From NCBI GenBank assembly GCA_030429545.1, contig JAUIFF010000004.1, positions 372,001 to 436,000 of the forward strand: a DNA stretch of 64,000 nucleotides. The letters are read 5' to 3'. Origin of the DNA: Polyangia bacterium. GTDB taxonomy: Bacteria; Myxococcota_A; Polyangia; Nannocystales; Nannocystaceae. This document shows positions 1-8,926 of the stretch, in pieces; the stretch's first letter is position 1, and each line of letters begins with the position of its first letter. Position numbers and translations under genes: made by a program. The notes under the pieces are model-generated. The model did not search any database. It saw nothing but the letters and a program-made list of their open reading frames with translations, and was not told the origin of the DNA.

Positions 1-354
1 CGATGTGGTGTGCATGTCGCCGCCGGCTTGAGTGCCCTGCCGCGGCTCGTTTTGTATATACAGCGTATCGAGCGCTGCCACGCACGGGGTAGGTAATTGC
101 GCATACATTTTATTTTGAGCGACCGTGCGACAGGCCACGGGCGAGGGGTTGTCACGGGAGCGTTCCAGCCCGGTCCCGGCAAACCTGCATCTCCGCGCGG
201 TCGTGACGTGAAGATTGGGGTGGGCGCGGGCCATGAAAATGTGTAAGATGATCGGCTAACACCAGCCGTGCGGGGCTCGGGTCACCCCGGGCGAGACAGG
301 CTGGAACCTCGCCTCACTAGGGCCCCCGACAGCCCGTGAAAGGATTCGTATACC
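1..354. other. Non-coding left edge upstream of add
   Basis: I see no convincing gene here. The stretch holds one exact TGYANNTRCA palindrome (TGTATATACA at 53-62). A purine-rich GAAAGGA at about 338-344 lies a suitable distance before the GTG start of the adenosine deaminase gene. No clear sigma-70 promoter pair was recognised. Confidence 0.4.
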
Positions 355-1467
355 GTGACGCAACTATCCCAAGAACTGATCGCCCGCCTGCCCAAAACCG
401 ACTTACATGTCCATCTCGACGGGTCGTTGCGTTTACAAACGGTATTGGATTTGGCCAAGGAGCAGGGCCTGACACTGCCGGCGGATTCGACCGAGGGCCT
501 GCGCAAACACCTGCGGCTGGGCGAAAACACCGGGTCGCTGGTCGAGTATCTCAAGGCGTTTGATGTCACCTTGCTGGTGTTGCAGGAGGAAAAGGCGCTG
601 TATCGGGCGGCCTACGAGCTCGCTGCCGACGCAGCCGCGGAAAACGTCCGCTACATGGAAGTCCGCTACTCGCCAATGCTGCACACGCGCCGGGGGCTCA
701 AGCTCACGACCGTGGTCGAGACCGTGTTGCAGGGGCTGCACGATGCCCAGGCTGCCCACAACATCGAAAGCCGGCTCATCCTGTGTGGGATTCGCAACAT
801 CTCGGCCGCGTCGTCGCTGCGGATGGCCGAGTTGGTGGTTGCCTACAAAAACCGTGGTGTGGTCGGGTTTGACCTCGCCGGTGCCGAATACGACTATCCG
901 CCCAAGGACCACCGCGAGGCGTTTCGCCTGGTCCGCGAAAATAACGTCAATGTCACGATCCACGCCGGTGAGGCCTATGGCCCGGCTTCGATCGCCCAGG
1001 CCCTGCACGTGTGTGGTGCCCATCGGATCGGTCACGGTTGTCGCCTGCGCGAGGATGGCGAGCTGTTGCGGTATGTCATCGACCACCGGATCCCGCTCGA
1101 GTGCTGCCCCTCGTCCAATGTCCAAACCGGCGCGGTGCGGAGTATGGGCGACCACCCGATGCGGCTTTACTACAACCTAGGCGCCCGGGTTACGGTCAAC
1201 ACCGACAATCGCTTGGTCACCGACACGACCATGAGCAAGGAATTATTTATCTTGCATAGTCAACTCGGATTTGACTTCCACGAGCTGTGTCAGGTGATTT
1301 TGGCCGGGTTTAAGAGTTCGTTTTTGCCGCACCACGAAAAACAACGGATGATGCGGGCGATCGCCCTGGAGCTCGAGCAAATCTCGCGGGAGTTCGACGA
1401 GCTCGAGGAGGTACAGCTCAATACTTCGCCGGCGGCCAATACAACCTCGCCGGGCAAGGCCAGCTGA
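355..1467 (+). CDS. add: Adenosine deaminase family protein
   Basis: This 370-residue amidohydrolase probably deaminates adenosine or deoxyadenosine to inosine or deoxyinosine in purine salvage, in the cytoplasm. The TIM-barrel metal site is visible: KTDLHVHLDGSLR near residue 15 gives the HxH zinc ligands, HAGEAYG near 203 carries the His ligand and catalytic Glu, and RIGHGCRL near 224 carries the catalytic His. CCPSSNVQTGA near 249 and VNTDNRLVTDTTM near 280 complete the active site. The start is a GTG 11 bases after an AAAGGA ribosome site. It appears monocistronic, and a degenerate repeat array begins just after the stop. A sister specificity such as adenine deaminase cannot be excluded from sequence alone. 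Confidence 0.93.
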   Translation: MTQLSQELIARLPKTDLHVHLDGSLRLQTVLDLAKEQGLTLPADSTEGLRKHLRLGENTGSLVEYLKAFDVTLLVLQEEKALYRAAYELAADAAAENVRYMEVRYSPMLHTRRGLKLTTVVETVLQGLHDAQAAHNIESRLILCGIRNISAASSLRMAELVVAYKNRGVVGFDLAGAEYDYPPKDHREAFRLVRENNVNVTIHAGEAYGPASIAQALHVCGAHRIGHGCRLREDGELLRYVIDHRIPLECCPSSNVQTGAVRSMGDHPMRLYYNLGARVTVNTDNRLVTDTTMSKELFILHSQLGFDFHELCQVILAGFKSSFLPHHEKQRMMRAIALELEQISREFDELEEVQLNTSPAANTTSPGKAS

Positions 1468-1481
1468 GCGCGGGCCGGACA

Positions 1482-1825
1482 AGCTCGGTTCGTTGCAAGC
1501 TCGGCAAGCTGGTTTCGTCTTGGTTCGTTGCAAGTCGGCAAGCTCGGTTCGTTGCAAGCTGGGTTCGTCGCAAGCTGGGTTCGTCGCAACGTCGGTGGTT
1601 CGTCGCAAGTAGGCTCGTCGCAACTCGGCAAGCTGGTTTCGTCGCAAGCCGGGTTCGTCGCAAGTACCAAGTAGGCTCGTCGCAACCCAAGCTCAGTTCG
1701 TTGCAAGCTTGGTTCGTCGCAAAGTCGGCAAGCTTGGTTCGTCGCAAGTCGGCAACGTCAGTTCGTCGCAAGCTGGTTTCGTCGCAAGCTCGGCGGTTTG
1801 TCGTAACGTCGGACGTTCGGTGCTT
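1482..1825. repeat. Degenerate tandem array with core TTCGTYGCAAG
   Basis: About 16 copies of a unit with core TTCGTCGCAA or TTCGTTGCAA are strung together at irregular 15-27 bp spacing, often followed by GCTGG, GTCGG or GTAGG. Units have diverged but keep the core. The array starts just after the add stop codon and ends just before the 3' end of the opposing lipoprotein gene, so it fills a convergent intergenic space. Short ORFs on both strands across it are Arg/Thr/Leu-rich translations of the repeat and are not genes. Confidence 0.8.
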
Positions 1826-1846
1826 CAGGCTCGTTGTGGTGCAGCG

Positions 1847-2368
1847 CTAGGGGTTGGGACAGGTTGGCTCAAAGATGCCGCCGCCGGGTCCTGCTTCCCA
1901 ACTGCGCTCCACAACGACCCCCGCTGTGATCGCAAAAAAGCAGCTGTCGCAGGTGACGGCGCATAGGGCATAGGTGCCGTCGGGTACCTCCAAGCCGTAG
2001 GAGCCGTCCTCTGCCGAGGTCACGCAGATCATGTCTTCGGGCGGTGGAGGGTTGAGTGGATCGGCGAGTTGCGCTTCGGTCGCGGCACAGATCAGGCGGG
2101 AGATCGGCATGGTCGTGCCCTCGGTGTCGTCGTAGGTTCGCGTGTATCCCCAAAATCCCTGGCTCGGCATCGGTTGCTCGGGTCCGGTGTCGGTGGTGTC
2201 GCTGGTGTCGCTGTCGGTCGCATCGGTTGTGGCATCAGTATCGGTTGCGGAGTCGGTCGCGTAGGAACAGCGAAAGCTGTCCTGGCAACCTGTTTGTGCA
2301 CAGCCCGAGAGTGGAACGACAAGGAGTCCGAGAAGACAGGTTAAGGAAATCGTCAGCCGAGTCCGCAT
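1847..2368 (-). CDS. Lipoprotein with Asp/Thr-rich stalk
   Basis: A 173-residue exported lipoprotein of unknown function. It has an N-terminal signal (MRTRLTISLTCLLGLLVV) with lipobox LSGC, Cys at about 23, then a few cysteines and a low-complexity TDSATDTDATTDATDSDTSD linker of about 30 residues. This is followed by a compact domain of about 110 residues with several Cys and a beta-rich look (EDGSYGLEVPDGTYALCAV), which resembles a small carboxypeptidase-regulatory-like beta sandwich. That fold assignment is only a guess. The gene is divergent from the photolyase, with about 220 bases between them. Confidence 0.75.
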   Translation of the reverse strand: MRTRLTISLTCLLGLLVVPLSGCAQTGCQDSFRCSYATDSATDTDATTDATDSDTSDTTDTGPEQPMPSQGFWGYTRTYDDTEGTTMPISRLICAATEAQLADPLNPPPPEDMICVTSAEDGSYGLEVPDGTYALCAVTCDSCFFAITAGVVVERSWEAGPGGGIFEPTCPNP

Positions 2369-2588
2369 GGCTTGGAGCGTATCAACCTCCGCCGTCCGGT
2401 GGTGACTGCGGCAAACGACGCGCGCAGATCCTGATCGCTGAACGCAGGAGTCGAGCGGACTGCAAGTGTGCCGGGCGGCAGGCGACGATAGACATCAATG
2501 TTGGCGTTGCGAGGCGAAGTTGGCGGTTTAGCGGCGGTTGTGAACGGGCGTAGTTGCGATTGCGAGGATCCGCGCTACGTCGTCGCCC

Positions 2589-4082
2589 ATGCCTGCCTCT
2601 AGTCGTGTCCCGTCGACCCGGATCGCCACGCTCAACGACGGTCCCGTTGAGAAAAGTGGTCGCTACGTCCTGTACTGGATGGTGGCTAACCGGCGGATCC
2701 ACGACAACTTTGCCCTCGACTACGCGCTGGAGTTGGGCCGCCTGCTGCAGCGGCCGGTGTTGGTGTTTGAGCCGTTGCGGCACGGCTACCGGTGGGCAAG
2801 CGACCGCTTACACGCGTTTGTGCTCGACGGCATGGTCGACAACGCGGCCGACTGCAAGCGCTACGGCCTGCGTTATTACCCGTTTGTCGAGCGTGCCGAT
2901 GTGCCGGGCACGGGCTTGCTGGCGGCCTTGGCCGAGCACGCCTGTGCGGTGGTGACCGACGACTTCCCGTGTGGGTTTATCCCGCGGATGCAACGGGCCG
3001 CGGCCTCGCGGGTGCCGGTTTCGCTGATCAAAGTCGATAGCAATGGGCTGCTGCCGATGGCCGCTGCCCCGCGTGTTTTCAAGACCGCCGCATCGTTTCG
3101 CAGGCACGTCCAACGCAGCATTGTCGACGCTTTGCTCGTTCAGCCAAACGCCCGCCCAAAAGCTGCACATGGGCGCGCGACGATCCCAGCGGTGGTGCTC
3201 GAGAAGTGGCCGGCCGCCACTCAAAAAGAGCTGACAAGTGGGCGTGAAAAACTGCTCGAGAGCCTGCCGATCGACCACGATGTTGTGCCCGTTGAGTTGC
3301 GGGGAGGAGCGAGTGCCGGTGGCGAGTTACTGACTCGGTTTGTGACTGCGCGGCTGCAGGGCTACGCCGAAGACCGAAATCACCCCGACCGGGACGCGAC
3401 GTCAGGGCTGTCGCCCTACCTCCACTTTGGCCATGTTTCGGCCCATCGTTTGGTCCGCGAGATCCTCACCCGTGAGGAGTTTGATCCGCAGCGCGTGGGG
3501 GCGCCCCGTGGCCAGCGCGAAGGGTTTTGGGGGTTGAGCACGGGAGCCGAGGCCGTCCTCGACCAGGTTTTGGTGTGGCGCGAGCTGGCGTTTAATGCAG
3601 CGCACTTTGGTGTGGCTGCCGAGCGTTTTGAGCAACTTCCCGAGTGGGCGCGTACAACGCTCACAGCCCATGCCGCAGATCCCCGGACACATGTGTACAC
3701 ACACAAACAATTTGAACAGGCCCAAACCCACGATCCGGTGTGGAATGCGGCCCAGCGTCAGCTGGTGACCGAGGGGATCATTCACAATGCCCTGCGGATG
3801 TTGTGGGGGAAGAAGATCCTCGAGTGGAGCCCCGACCCGGTCACCGCACTCGAGACAATGATCGAACTCAACAATCGCTGGGCCCTCGATGGCCGCGACC
3901 CCAATTCCTATGCCGGTATCGCCTGGGTGCTAGGTCGCTACGACCGGCCGTGGGGACCGCGACGCCCAGTGTTTGGCACGGTGCGGTTTATGAGCAGTGC
4001 GAGCACCTCGCGCAAGCGCAGGATTCGTGAGTATCTCGCGCGTTACGGGGAGCAGGCCGGACTGTTTGACGGTGCCGCCTAA
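2589..4082 (+). CDS. phr: Class II CPD DNA photolyase
   Basis: A 497-residue flavoprotein that repairs UV-induced cyclobutane pyrimidine dimers using blue light. Class II is indicated by YWMVANRRIHDNFALDYAL near residue 29, TDDFPCGFIPRMQ near 119, and the C-terminal FAD and DNA region: HTHKQFEQAQTHDPVWNAAQ-type spacing, HNALRMLWGKKILEWS near 402, and LNNRWALDGRDPNSYAGIAW near 427. The ATG at 2589 is the first plausible start and gives about 25 residues before the photolyase core. It stands alone between a divergent lipoprotein gene and the opposing tRNA-Gly. The assignment to class II rather than class I is firm from the tryptophan-rich C-terminal motifs. Confidence 0.95.
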   Translation: MPASSRVPSTRIATLNDGPVEKSGRYVLYWMVANRRIHDNFALDYALELGRLLQRPVLVFEPLRHGYRWASDRLHAFVLDGMVDNAADCKRYGLRYYPFVERADVPGTGLLAALAEHACAVVTDDFPCGFIPRMQRAAASRVPVSLIKVDSNGLLPMAAAPRVFKTAASFRRHVQRSIVDALLVQPNARPKAAHGRATIPAVVLEKWPAATQKELTSGREKLLESLPIDHDVVPVELRGGASAGGELLTRFVTARLQGYAEDRNHPDRDATSGLSPYLHFGHVSAHRLVREILTREEFDPQRVGAPRGQREGFWGLSTGAEAVLDQVLVWRELAFNAAHFGVAAERFEQLPEWARTTLTAHAADPRTHVYTHKQFEQAQTHDPVWNAAQRQLVTEGIIHNALRMLWGKKILEWSPDPVTALETMIELNNRWALDGRDPNSYAGIAWVLGRYDRPWGPRRPVFGTVRFMSSASTSRKRRIREYLARYGEQAGLFDGAA

Positions 4083-4164
4083 ACTACAAAATACGGGCAG
4101 CTGGATTGGCTTAATCGGCCGAACATCTGTTTTGTTGACCCCGTAGTTGCAAGGCTTCGAAAAC

Positions 4165-4195
4165 AAAAAACCCTGCCGGCTGGGCAGGGTTTTGA
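4165..4195 (-). terminator. Intrinsic terminator of tRNA-Gly
   Basis: Read on the minus strand just after the tRNA 3' end, ACCCTGCC and GGCAGGGT form an 8-bp stem with a short CAGCC loop, followed by a TTTTTTG run. This is a textbook Rho-independent terminator for the tRNA. On the plus strand it could also act weakly behind the photolyase gene. Confidence 0.85.
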
Positions 4196-4196
4196 A

Positions 4197-4269
4197 AGCG
4201 GGAGACGAGGTTCGAACTCGCGACTTCAACCTTGGCAAGGTTGCGCTCTACCAACTGAGCTACTCCCGC
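4197..4269 (-). tRNA. tRNA-Gly(GCC)
   Basis: The reverse complement folds as a full cloverleaf. The acceptor stem is GCGGGAG/CTCCCGC, the D arm holds AGCTCAGTTGGTAGAGC, the anticodon stem is CAACC/GGTTG around loop TTGCCAA (anticodon GCC), and the T arm holds GTTCGAACC. The discriminator base is T, and the 3' CCA is not encoded, so it must be added by a nucleotidyltransferase. The gene has its own promoter and terminator. Confidence 0.97.
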
Positions 4270-4282
4270 GTTCGGGAGGCGT

Positions 4283-4310
4283 ACTCTACCGGTCTGCGCG
4301 GATGAGTCAA
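4283..4310 (-). promoter_or_regulatory. Sigma-70-type promoter of tRNA-Gly
   Basis: On the minus strand TTGACT (4310-4305) and TAGAGT (4288-4283) are separated by 16 bp. They lie about 14 bp before the tRNA 5' end, a normal housekeeping promoter geometry. Confidence 0.75.
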
Positions 4311-4507
4311 GGGCTCAAACGATCTTTTTTTGCCGGGTCGGCGCACACAAAATTGCCTGCGAAAACAGCGGTTGGGTGGTGCTGATATGGTCGGTCAGGG
4401 GTGGCTCGAGCAACGGGCGCTGGCGGCTCCTCAAGAACATGATCGTTTGTGGAATAGGATCGAGGTTGCGCAGTTGCCCCTAGTCGTCATAGCCTCGGCT
4501 CGCCCAC

Positions 4508-5044
4508 GTGACTTGCGCACTCAAGAACTCCTTGCGGATCGCGCTGATGCTTACCCTGTGGATAGCACTCAGCGTCGCTGGAACGTTGCGCCCCGTCAGC
4601 CTTGAGCAAGTTCAGGCCCCGGCCGAGATCGTCGACCACCGGGCTGCCCTGATCGAGATGGTGCTCGGGGGCGATCGGATCTGTGGTGGCGAAGAAGATC
4701 CCGAGGCCGCGGTGTTTTGTGGGGGTGAGTTGTTGGCCAGTGTGCTGGCCGACCCATCGCTGTTGGTGATGTCGCGTTCGACCTGCTCGCTGTTGCTCGA
4801 GCGGTTGTTCGACGCCGAGACCTGCTCGCTGGCCGAGGGGGGATGCCGCGCACTGCCCGGCAATCTCCCGCCGCCCTCGCCACGACTTTCGTTGGTCCCG
4901 CCCGCTGTTACGCCGCGGGCCAGCGCAGATTTGTTTTTACTCGCCCAGGCGCGGGCCCGGATGCGTGCCGATGGGGACAGTGAGCCCGACAGTCGGCAGG
5001 TCCGCCCGCCCGTACCTCCTCCTCGCGACAAACTTCACGTGTAG
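4508..5044 (+). CDS. Small exported or membrane-anchored protein of unknown function
   Basis: A 178-residue protein starting at GTG. A hydrophobic N-terminus (LRIALMLTLWIALSVAG, residues 8-24) acts as a signal peptide or anchor. A domain of about 80 residues follows with paired cysteines (DRICGGEEDPEAAVFCGGE; RSTCSLL; ETCSLAEGGC), then a Pro-rich tail ending in charged residues. No family was recognised. Codon periodicity is consistent with coding, and it lies on the same strand as the downstream thiol-redox genes, with 126 bases to the next start. The start is uncertain. Confidence 0.6.
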   Translation: MTCALKNSLRIALMLTLWIALSVAGTLRPVSLEQVQAPAEIVDHRAALIEMVLGGDRICGGEEDPEAAVFCGGELLASVLADPSLLVMSRSTCSLLLERLFDAETCSLAEGGCRALPGNLPPPSPRLSLVPPAVTPRASADLFLLAQARARMRADGDSEPDSRQVRPPVPPPRDKLHV

Positions 5045-5170
5045 TCGGGTGGGCGGTATGTGCTGCCTGCCCGCAGGTGTTTGCACGGGGACTCCCGTGG
5101 CATCGAACGGGCCGATGTTTCATCGGCATGAAGTGTGTGTTCGGAAGAACGTAACGAGGCGAAATCCTGG

Positions 5171-6622
5171 ATGAGAAGACAAACTGCTGCCCTGTGGCTC
5201 GCACTGTGTGTGGGCATCAGCGGGGCGTGTAACAACCGCAACGACAGCCACGACCACAGTCACGGCCACGTCGACAAGCAGGCGACCTTTGACGACGAAC
5301 GCAGGTTCGCCGTCGGCCTGCAACCCGGCGATCACACCTTGGGTGGCGCCCAGCCACTGGTGACGGTCGTCGTGTTTGGTGGCTATGCCTGCCCGCCGTG
5401 TGCGCGCACTTGGCAGGTCTTGGAGCATGTGCTCGAGGACTATGGCGACCGCGTACAAGTCGTGTTTCGCAGCCTGACAATTCCGGGGATGGCCTCGGAG
5501 GAGCAGGCTGTCGAGGCGGCATTTGCCGCGGGTGCACAGGGCAAGTTTTGGCCGATGCACCGGCGGTTGATGACGGCCGGAGGCAAGTTCGATCGCAAGT
5601 CCTTAGAGGCCTACGCGAAAGAGCTCGGCCTCGATGTTGCGAAGTTTGTCGACGAGCTCGACACCGGTGTTCACACGGCCGCGCGCATGCGTGACCGGCG
5701 TGAGGGCCTGGAGCTCGGGGTCAAGTTTGGCCCGGTCGCGTTTGTCAACGGCCGTCCGGTCGTCGGCCACCGTGACGAGCCCGTGTGGCACGGGCTCATC
5801 GACCAGGAAATTGCACATGCACAAAAATTGCTCGATGCCGGGACCCCGCGCGAGGAGCTCTACGCAAACATCATCAAAGATGGTGTGCGTGAGCAAATCG
5901 CCCTGCCGCCCGAGGCCCTTGCCGCCTACGAACAGTTGACGGCAAAAAAGCCGGCCGACGAACAAAAGCCGCAGCTGCAACCACCCGACAAAAACACCCG
6001 CTACCGCGTGCTCGCAGGCGATGCGCCGACCACAGGCCCCGCCGACGCCCCACTTTTGTTGGTGGCGTTTATCGACATGGAGTGCCCCTACTGTAAGAGG
6101 GTGCACAAGGAGTCGTTTGCCGAGCTGCAAAAGCGCTATCCCAACGATCTTCGGATCGCGGTGCGTCACTATCCCTTGGTCATACACCAAGCGGCGGAGG
6201 GCCTGGCCCGTGCCGCGGTAGCTGCGCATCGACAGGGTAAGTTCTGGCCGTTTTACGAGCGGCTGATGGCGGCCAAACCCGGGCAAGTCGGGCGCTCGAC
6301 ATTTGTCGAGATCGCCGACGACCTGGGCATGGACCGTCAGCGTTTCCTCAACGACCTCGACGCCGAGGAAGTGATGGAAGTCGTGCGTGAGGATGTTCGC
6401 CTCGGGCGGCGCTTGGGAGTCGATGGGACCCCCGGGTTTTTCCTCAACGGGCGGTATATCAGCGGCTATCAGCCGTTGGAGAACATGGTGGCCAAGATCG
6501 ACGAGGAGCTTTCACATGCACGTGAACGCGAGCAAGCCGGCACCCCGCGGGCACAACTGCTCGAGCAATCCCTCGCCGAGGCGGTCCCCGAATCCCAGTT
6601 TCCCAACGCATCGGCCTACTGA
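5171..6622 (+). CDS. Periplasmic lipoprotein with two DsbA-like thioredoxin domains
   Basis: A 483-residue lipoprotein. The ATG at 5171 is preferred over an upstream GTG at 5135 because it begins directly with a signal peptide (MRRQTAALWLALCVG) and lipobox SGAC, Cys20. A His-rich stretch (SHDHSHGH) follows and may bind metal. Two Thioredoxin_4-type (DsbA/COG1651) domains then appear. The first has CPPC at residues 74-77; the second has CPYC at 305-308 and its own cis-Pro loop (VDGTPGFFLNG). Each domain ends in a charged helical linker. Likely roles are thiol oxidation, isomerisation or peroxide handling on exported proteins. It is the first of three tandem multi-DsbA genes. Confidence 0.85.
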   Translation: MRRQTAALWLALCVGISGACNNRNDSHDHSHGHVDKQATFDDERRFAVGLQPGDHTLGGAQPLVTVVVFGGYACPPCARTWQVLEHVLEDYGDRVQVVFRSLTIPGMASEEQAVEAAFAAGAQGKFWPMHRRLMTAGGKFDRKSLEAYAKELGLDVAKFVDELDTGVHTAARMRDRREGLELGVKFGPVAFVNGRPVVGHRDEPVWHGLIDQEIAHAQKLLDAGTPREELYANIIKDGVREQIALPPEALAAYEQLTAKKPADEQKPQLQPPDKNTRYRVLAGDAPTTGPADAPLLLVAFIDMECPYCKRVHKESFAELQKRYPNDLRIAVRHYPLVIHQAAEGLARAAVAAHRQGKFWPFYERLMAAKPGQVGRSTFVEIADDLGMDRQRFLNDLDAEEVMEVVREDVRLGRRLGVDGTPGFFLNGRYISGYQPLENMVAKIDEELSHAREREQAGTPRAQLLEQSLAEAVPESQFPNASAY

Positions 6623-6753
6623 CGCCTGAGTTTTTTCTCGTTGACAACCCGCGCAAAGCCCCCGCGATTTGTGGTGTGGCGCGCACAAACCCAGTACCTT
6701 AGCCCCGCCGCGCCGACCGTGGCCCATGCGGAGCAAAAAGAAACGAAAGCAAC

Positions 6754-8838
6754 ATGAAACGCATCTCGATTCCAGTCGTCCTGGTTGCGGCCCTCGGCCT
6801 GACCGCATCGTCCCTCACCACCACCGGGTGCACCGGTCGGCGTGGGGCGCAAAAAGAACAAAAGGCCGAAGCCAACAAGGAAGGCGAGGCAGCTGCTCCC
6901 GGCTCGGTCGTCACCATGGACCAGGTCGATGAAAGCCTCAACGCCAAGGTCCAGGGCGAACGCTTCCGCGTGACCTACTCGGACAAGGACTACTTCAAGG
7001 GTGCCGCCGAGCCGCTCGTCACCATCGTTGAGTTCAGCGACTTCCAGTGCCCCTACTGCTCGAAGTTCACCAAAAACCTCGAAGAGCTGCTCGCCGACCC
7101 GGCCTACAAAGACGACGTCCGCGTGGTCTTCAAGCACTTCCCGCTGCCCATGCACAAAGACGCCAACCCGGGTTCGCAAGCCTCGTTGGCCGCCGGTGCC
7201 CAGGGCAAGTTTTGGGAATACCACGACCTTTTGTTTGCCAACCAACGCAAGATGGACCGGGCCGCGCTCGAGGGCTACGCCGAGCAGGTCGGGATTGATG
7301 TAGGTGCATTCAAAAAGGCCCTCGACTCGGGTGAGTTCAAGGCCCAGGTCGAAGCCGACATGAAACAGGGACAGCAGTTCGGCGTCCGCGGGACCCCGAG
7401 CTTCTTCCTCAACGGCAAGTGGCAGCGCGGCGCCCCGCGTTCGATCGACGGCCTCAAGAAGTTGGTCGACGACGAGAAAAAGCATGCCGAGGAGCTGATC
7501 AAAGCCGGTGCCAAGCGCTCCGAGATCTACGCCCGCATCATGAAGGCGGCCAAGGACAAGCGCACCCCGCCGCCCCGGCCCGAGCGCAAGCGTCCCGGGC
7601 AACCTGACCCCAAGGCCAACTACGCGGTGCCGGTCGACGACCGTCCGGCGTGGGGCAAGGCCGATGCCCTGGTCACGATCGTCGAGTTCAGCGACTTCCA
7701 ATGCCCGTTCTGCAACCGCGTCAACCCGACCATGAAGCAGATCAAGGAGACCTATCCCGACGACGTCCGGATTGTCTTCCGCCAGCTGCCGCTGCCGATG
7801 CACCCCCAGGCCAAACCCGCCGCCCAGGCAGCGTTGGCCGCCCACCGCCAGGGCAAGTTCTGGGAGATGCACGACAAGCTGTTCGCCAACCAAAAAGCGC
7901 TCAACCCGCAAAACTACGAGACCTGGGCCGGCGAGCTCGGCCTCGATGTCGCCAAGTTCAAAAAGGACTACGCCGACCCGGCGATCGCCAAGATGGTCGA
8001 CGAGGACATGGCGACCTCCGGCAAGTTCGGTGCCCGCGGGACCCCAGCCTTCTTCGTCAACGGCCGCTTCATCTCCGGCGCCCGTCCGTTTGAGAGCTTC
8101 GACGCCCTCATCAAAGAAGAGAAGGCCAAGGCCGAGAAGTTCCTGGCTGAAAAGGGCGTGGCCAAGGACAAGCTCTACGACGAGATGCGCAAGGGTTGGG
8201 AGACCGAGCTCAAGGTTCCCCCGCCGCCGCCGCCCGCCGATCACCAGCGCCGCGACGTGTCGACTGCCGGCCTGGCCGGTAAGGGCAACCTCAAGTCGCC
8301 CAAGATCACGATCGTCGAGTGCTCCGACTTCGACTGCCCGTTTTGCAAGCGCGGGGCAGACACCATGACCCAGGTCATGAAGGAGTACGGCGACAAGGTC
8401 GCGTTCTACTTCCGCAACTATCCGTTGCCGATGCACAAAAACGCCGAGCCGGCCCACCGTGCCGCGATCGCTGCGCAAAACCAGGGCGTCGACAAGTTCT
8501 GGGCCATGCACGACCTGTTGTTCGCCGACAAGAGCCAGCGCTCGCCCGAGCAACTCAAGGCCATCGCCGAGAAGGTCGGCCTCGATGTCGCCAAGTGGGA
8601 GAAGGACTTCAACGACCCGGCCACCGCCCAGCGCGTCAAAGACGACATGGCGGCCTGCCAAAAGATGAACGTCCGCGGAGCCCCCGGCTTCCTCATCAAC
8701 GGCCGCCTGATGAGCGGTGCCCAGCCGCTTCCGACCTTCAAGAAGGTCCTCGAAGAGGAGCTCAACGGCGGGTTTGAGGCCACCCTCAAAAAGCAAGCCG
8801 CCGCCAAGAAGGCCGCCGGCGACAAAAAGGCTAACTAG
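6754..8838 (+). CDS. Lipoprotein with three tandem DsbA-like domains
   Basis: A 694-residue lipoprotein with signal MKRISIPVVLVAALGL and lipobox TTGC (Cys26). A charged Lys/Glu-rich spacer is followed by three Thioredoxin_4/DsbA-like repeats with active sites CPYC (99-102), CPFC (317-320) and CPFC (528-531). Each has a GTPSF/GTPAF/GAPGF-type cis-Pro loop and a typical QGKFWE or KFWAMHD helix. The repeats are clearly homologous to one another and to those in the neighbouring genes. Three DsbA domains in one chain is unusual, as the family is normally single-domain. The 131-base gap upstream contains TTGACA at 6643-6648, so it may have its own promoter. The length and lack of transmembrane helices after the signal fit a periplasmic protein. 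Confidence 0.88.
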   Translation: MKRISIPVVLVAALGLTASSLTTTGCTGRRGAQKEQKAEANKEGEAAAPGSVVTMDQVDESLNAKVQGERFRVTYSDKDYFKGAAEPLVTIVEFSDFQCPYCSKFTKNLEELLADPAYKDDVRVVFKHFPLPMHKDANPGSQASLAAGAQGKFWEYHDLLFANQRKMDRAALEGYAEQVGIDVGAFKKALDSGEFKAQVEADMKQGQQFGVRGTPSFFLNGKWQRGAPRSIDGLKKLVDDEKKHAEELIKAGAKRSEIYARIMKAAKDKRTPPPRPERKRPGQPDPKANYAVPVDDRPAWGKADALVTIVEFSDFQCPFCNRVNPTMKQIKETYPDDVRIVFRQLPLPMHPQAKPAAQAALAAHRQGKFWEMHDKLFANQKALNPQNYETWAGELGLDVAKFKKDYADPAIAKMVDEDMATSGKFGARGTPAFFVNGRFISGARPFESFDALIKEEKAKAEKFLAEKGVAKDKLYDEMRKGWETELKVPPPPPPADHQRRDVSTAGLAGKGNLKSPKITIVECSDFDCPFCKRGADTMTQVMKEYGDKVAFYFRNYPLPMHKNAEPAHRAAIAAQNQGVDKFWAMHDLLFADKSQRSPEQLKAIAEKVGLDVAKWEKDFNDPATAQRVKDDMAACQKMNVRGAPGFLINGRLMSGAQPLPTFKKVLEEELNGGFEATLKKQAAAKKAAGDKKAN

Positions 8839-8890
8839 CCAAACCAGGGTGGGGCTTCCAGCAGGGGCCCCGCCCGTTTTCCAGTTCGCT

Positions 8891-8900
8891 TGTAACTACA
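8891..8900. repeat. TGYANNTRCA palindrome in the redox-gene intergenic gap
   Basis: TGTAACTACA lies 26 bases before the ATG of the two-domain DsbA-like gene at 8927. It is one of the few intergenic copies of the palindrome family and the only one between two co-directional genes of the redox cluster, so it is worth testing as a regulatory site here. Confidence 0.6.
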
Positions 8901-8926
8901 ACCAAACCTAAAACCCCGACAACGCG

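Noticed and set aside
1482-1825. CRISPR array
   Set aside because: Units are too short, irregularly spaced and diverged, there are no unique spacers of constant length, and no cas genes are in the window.
4330-4605. Plus-strand 91-codon frame before the small exported protein
   Set aside because: It overlaps the better-supported frame at 4508 and lacks a signal, domain or ribosome site.
6616-8796. A 726-codon open frame antisense to the triple-DsbA gene
   Set aside because: It is the shadow of a GC-rich coding strand; its translation is Leu/Gly/Val-rich with no family, and the sense strand has clear homologous domains.
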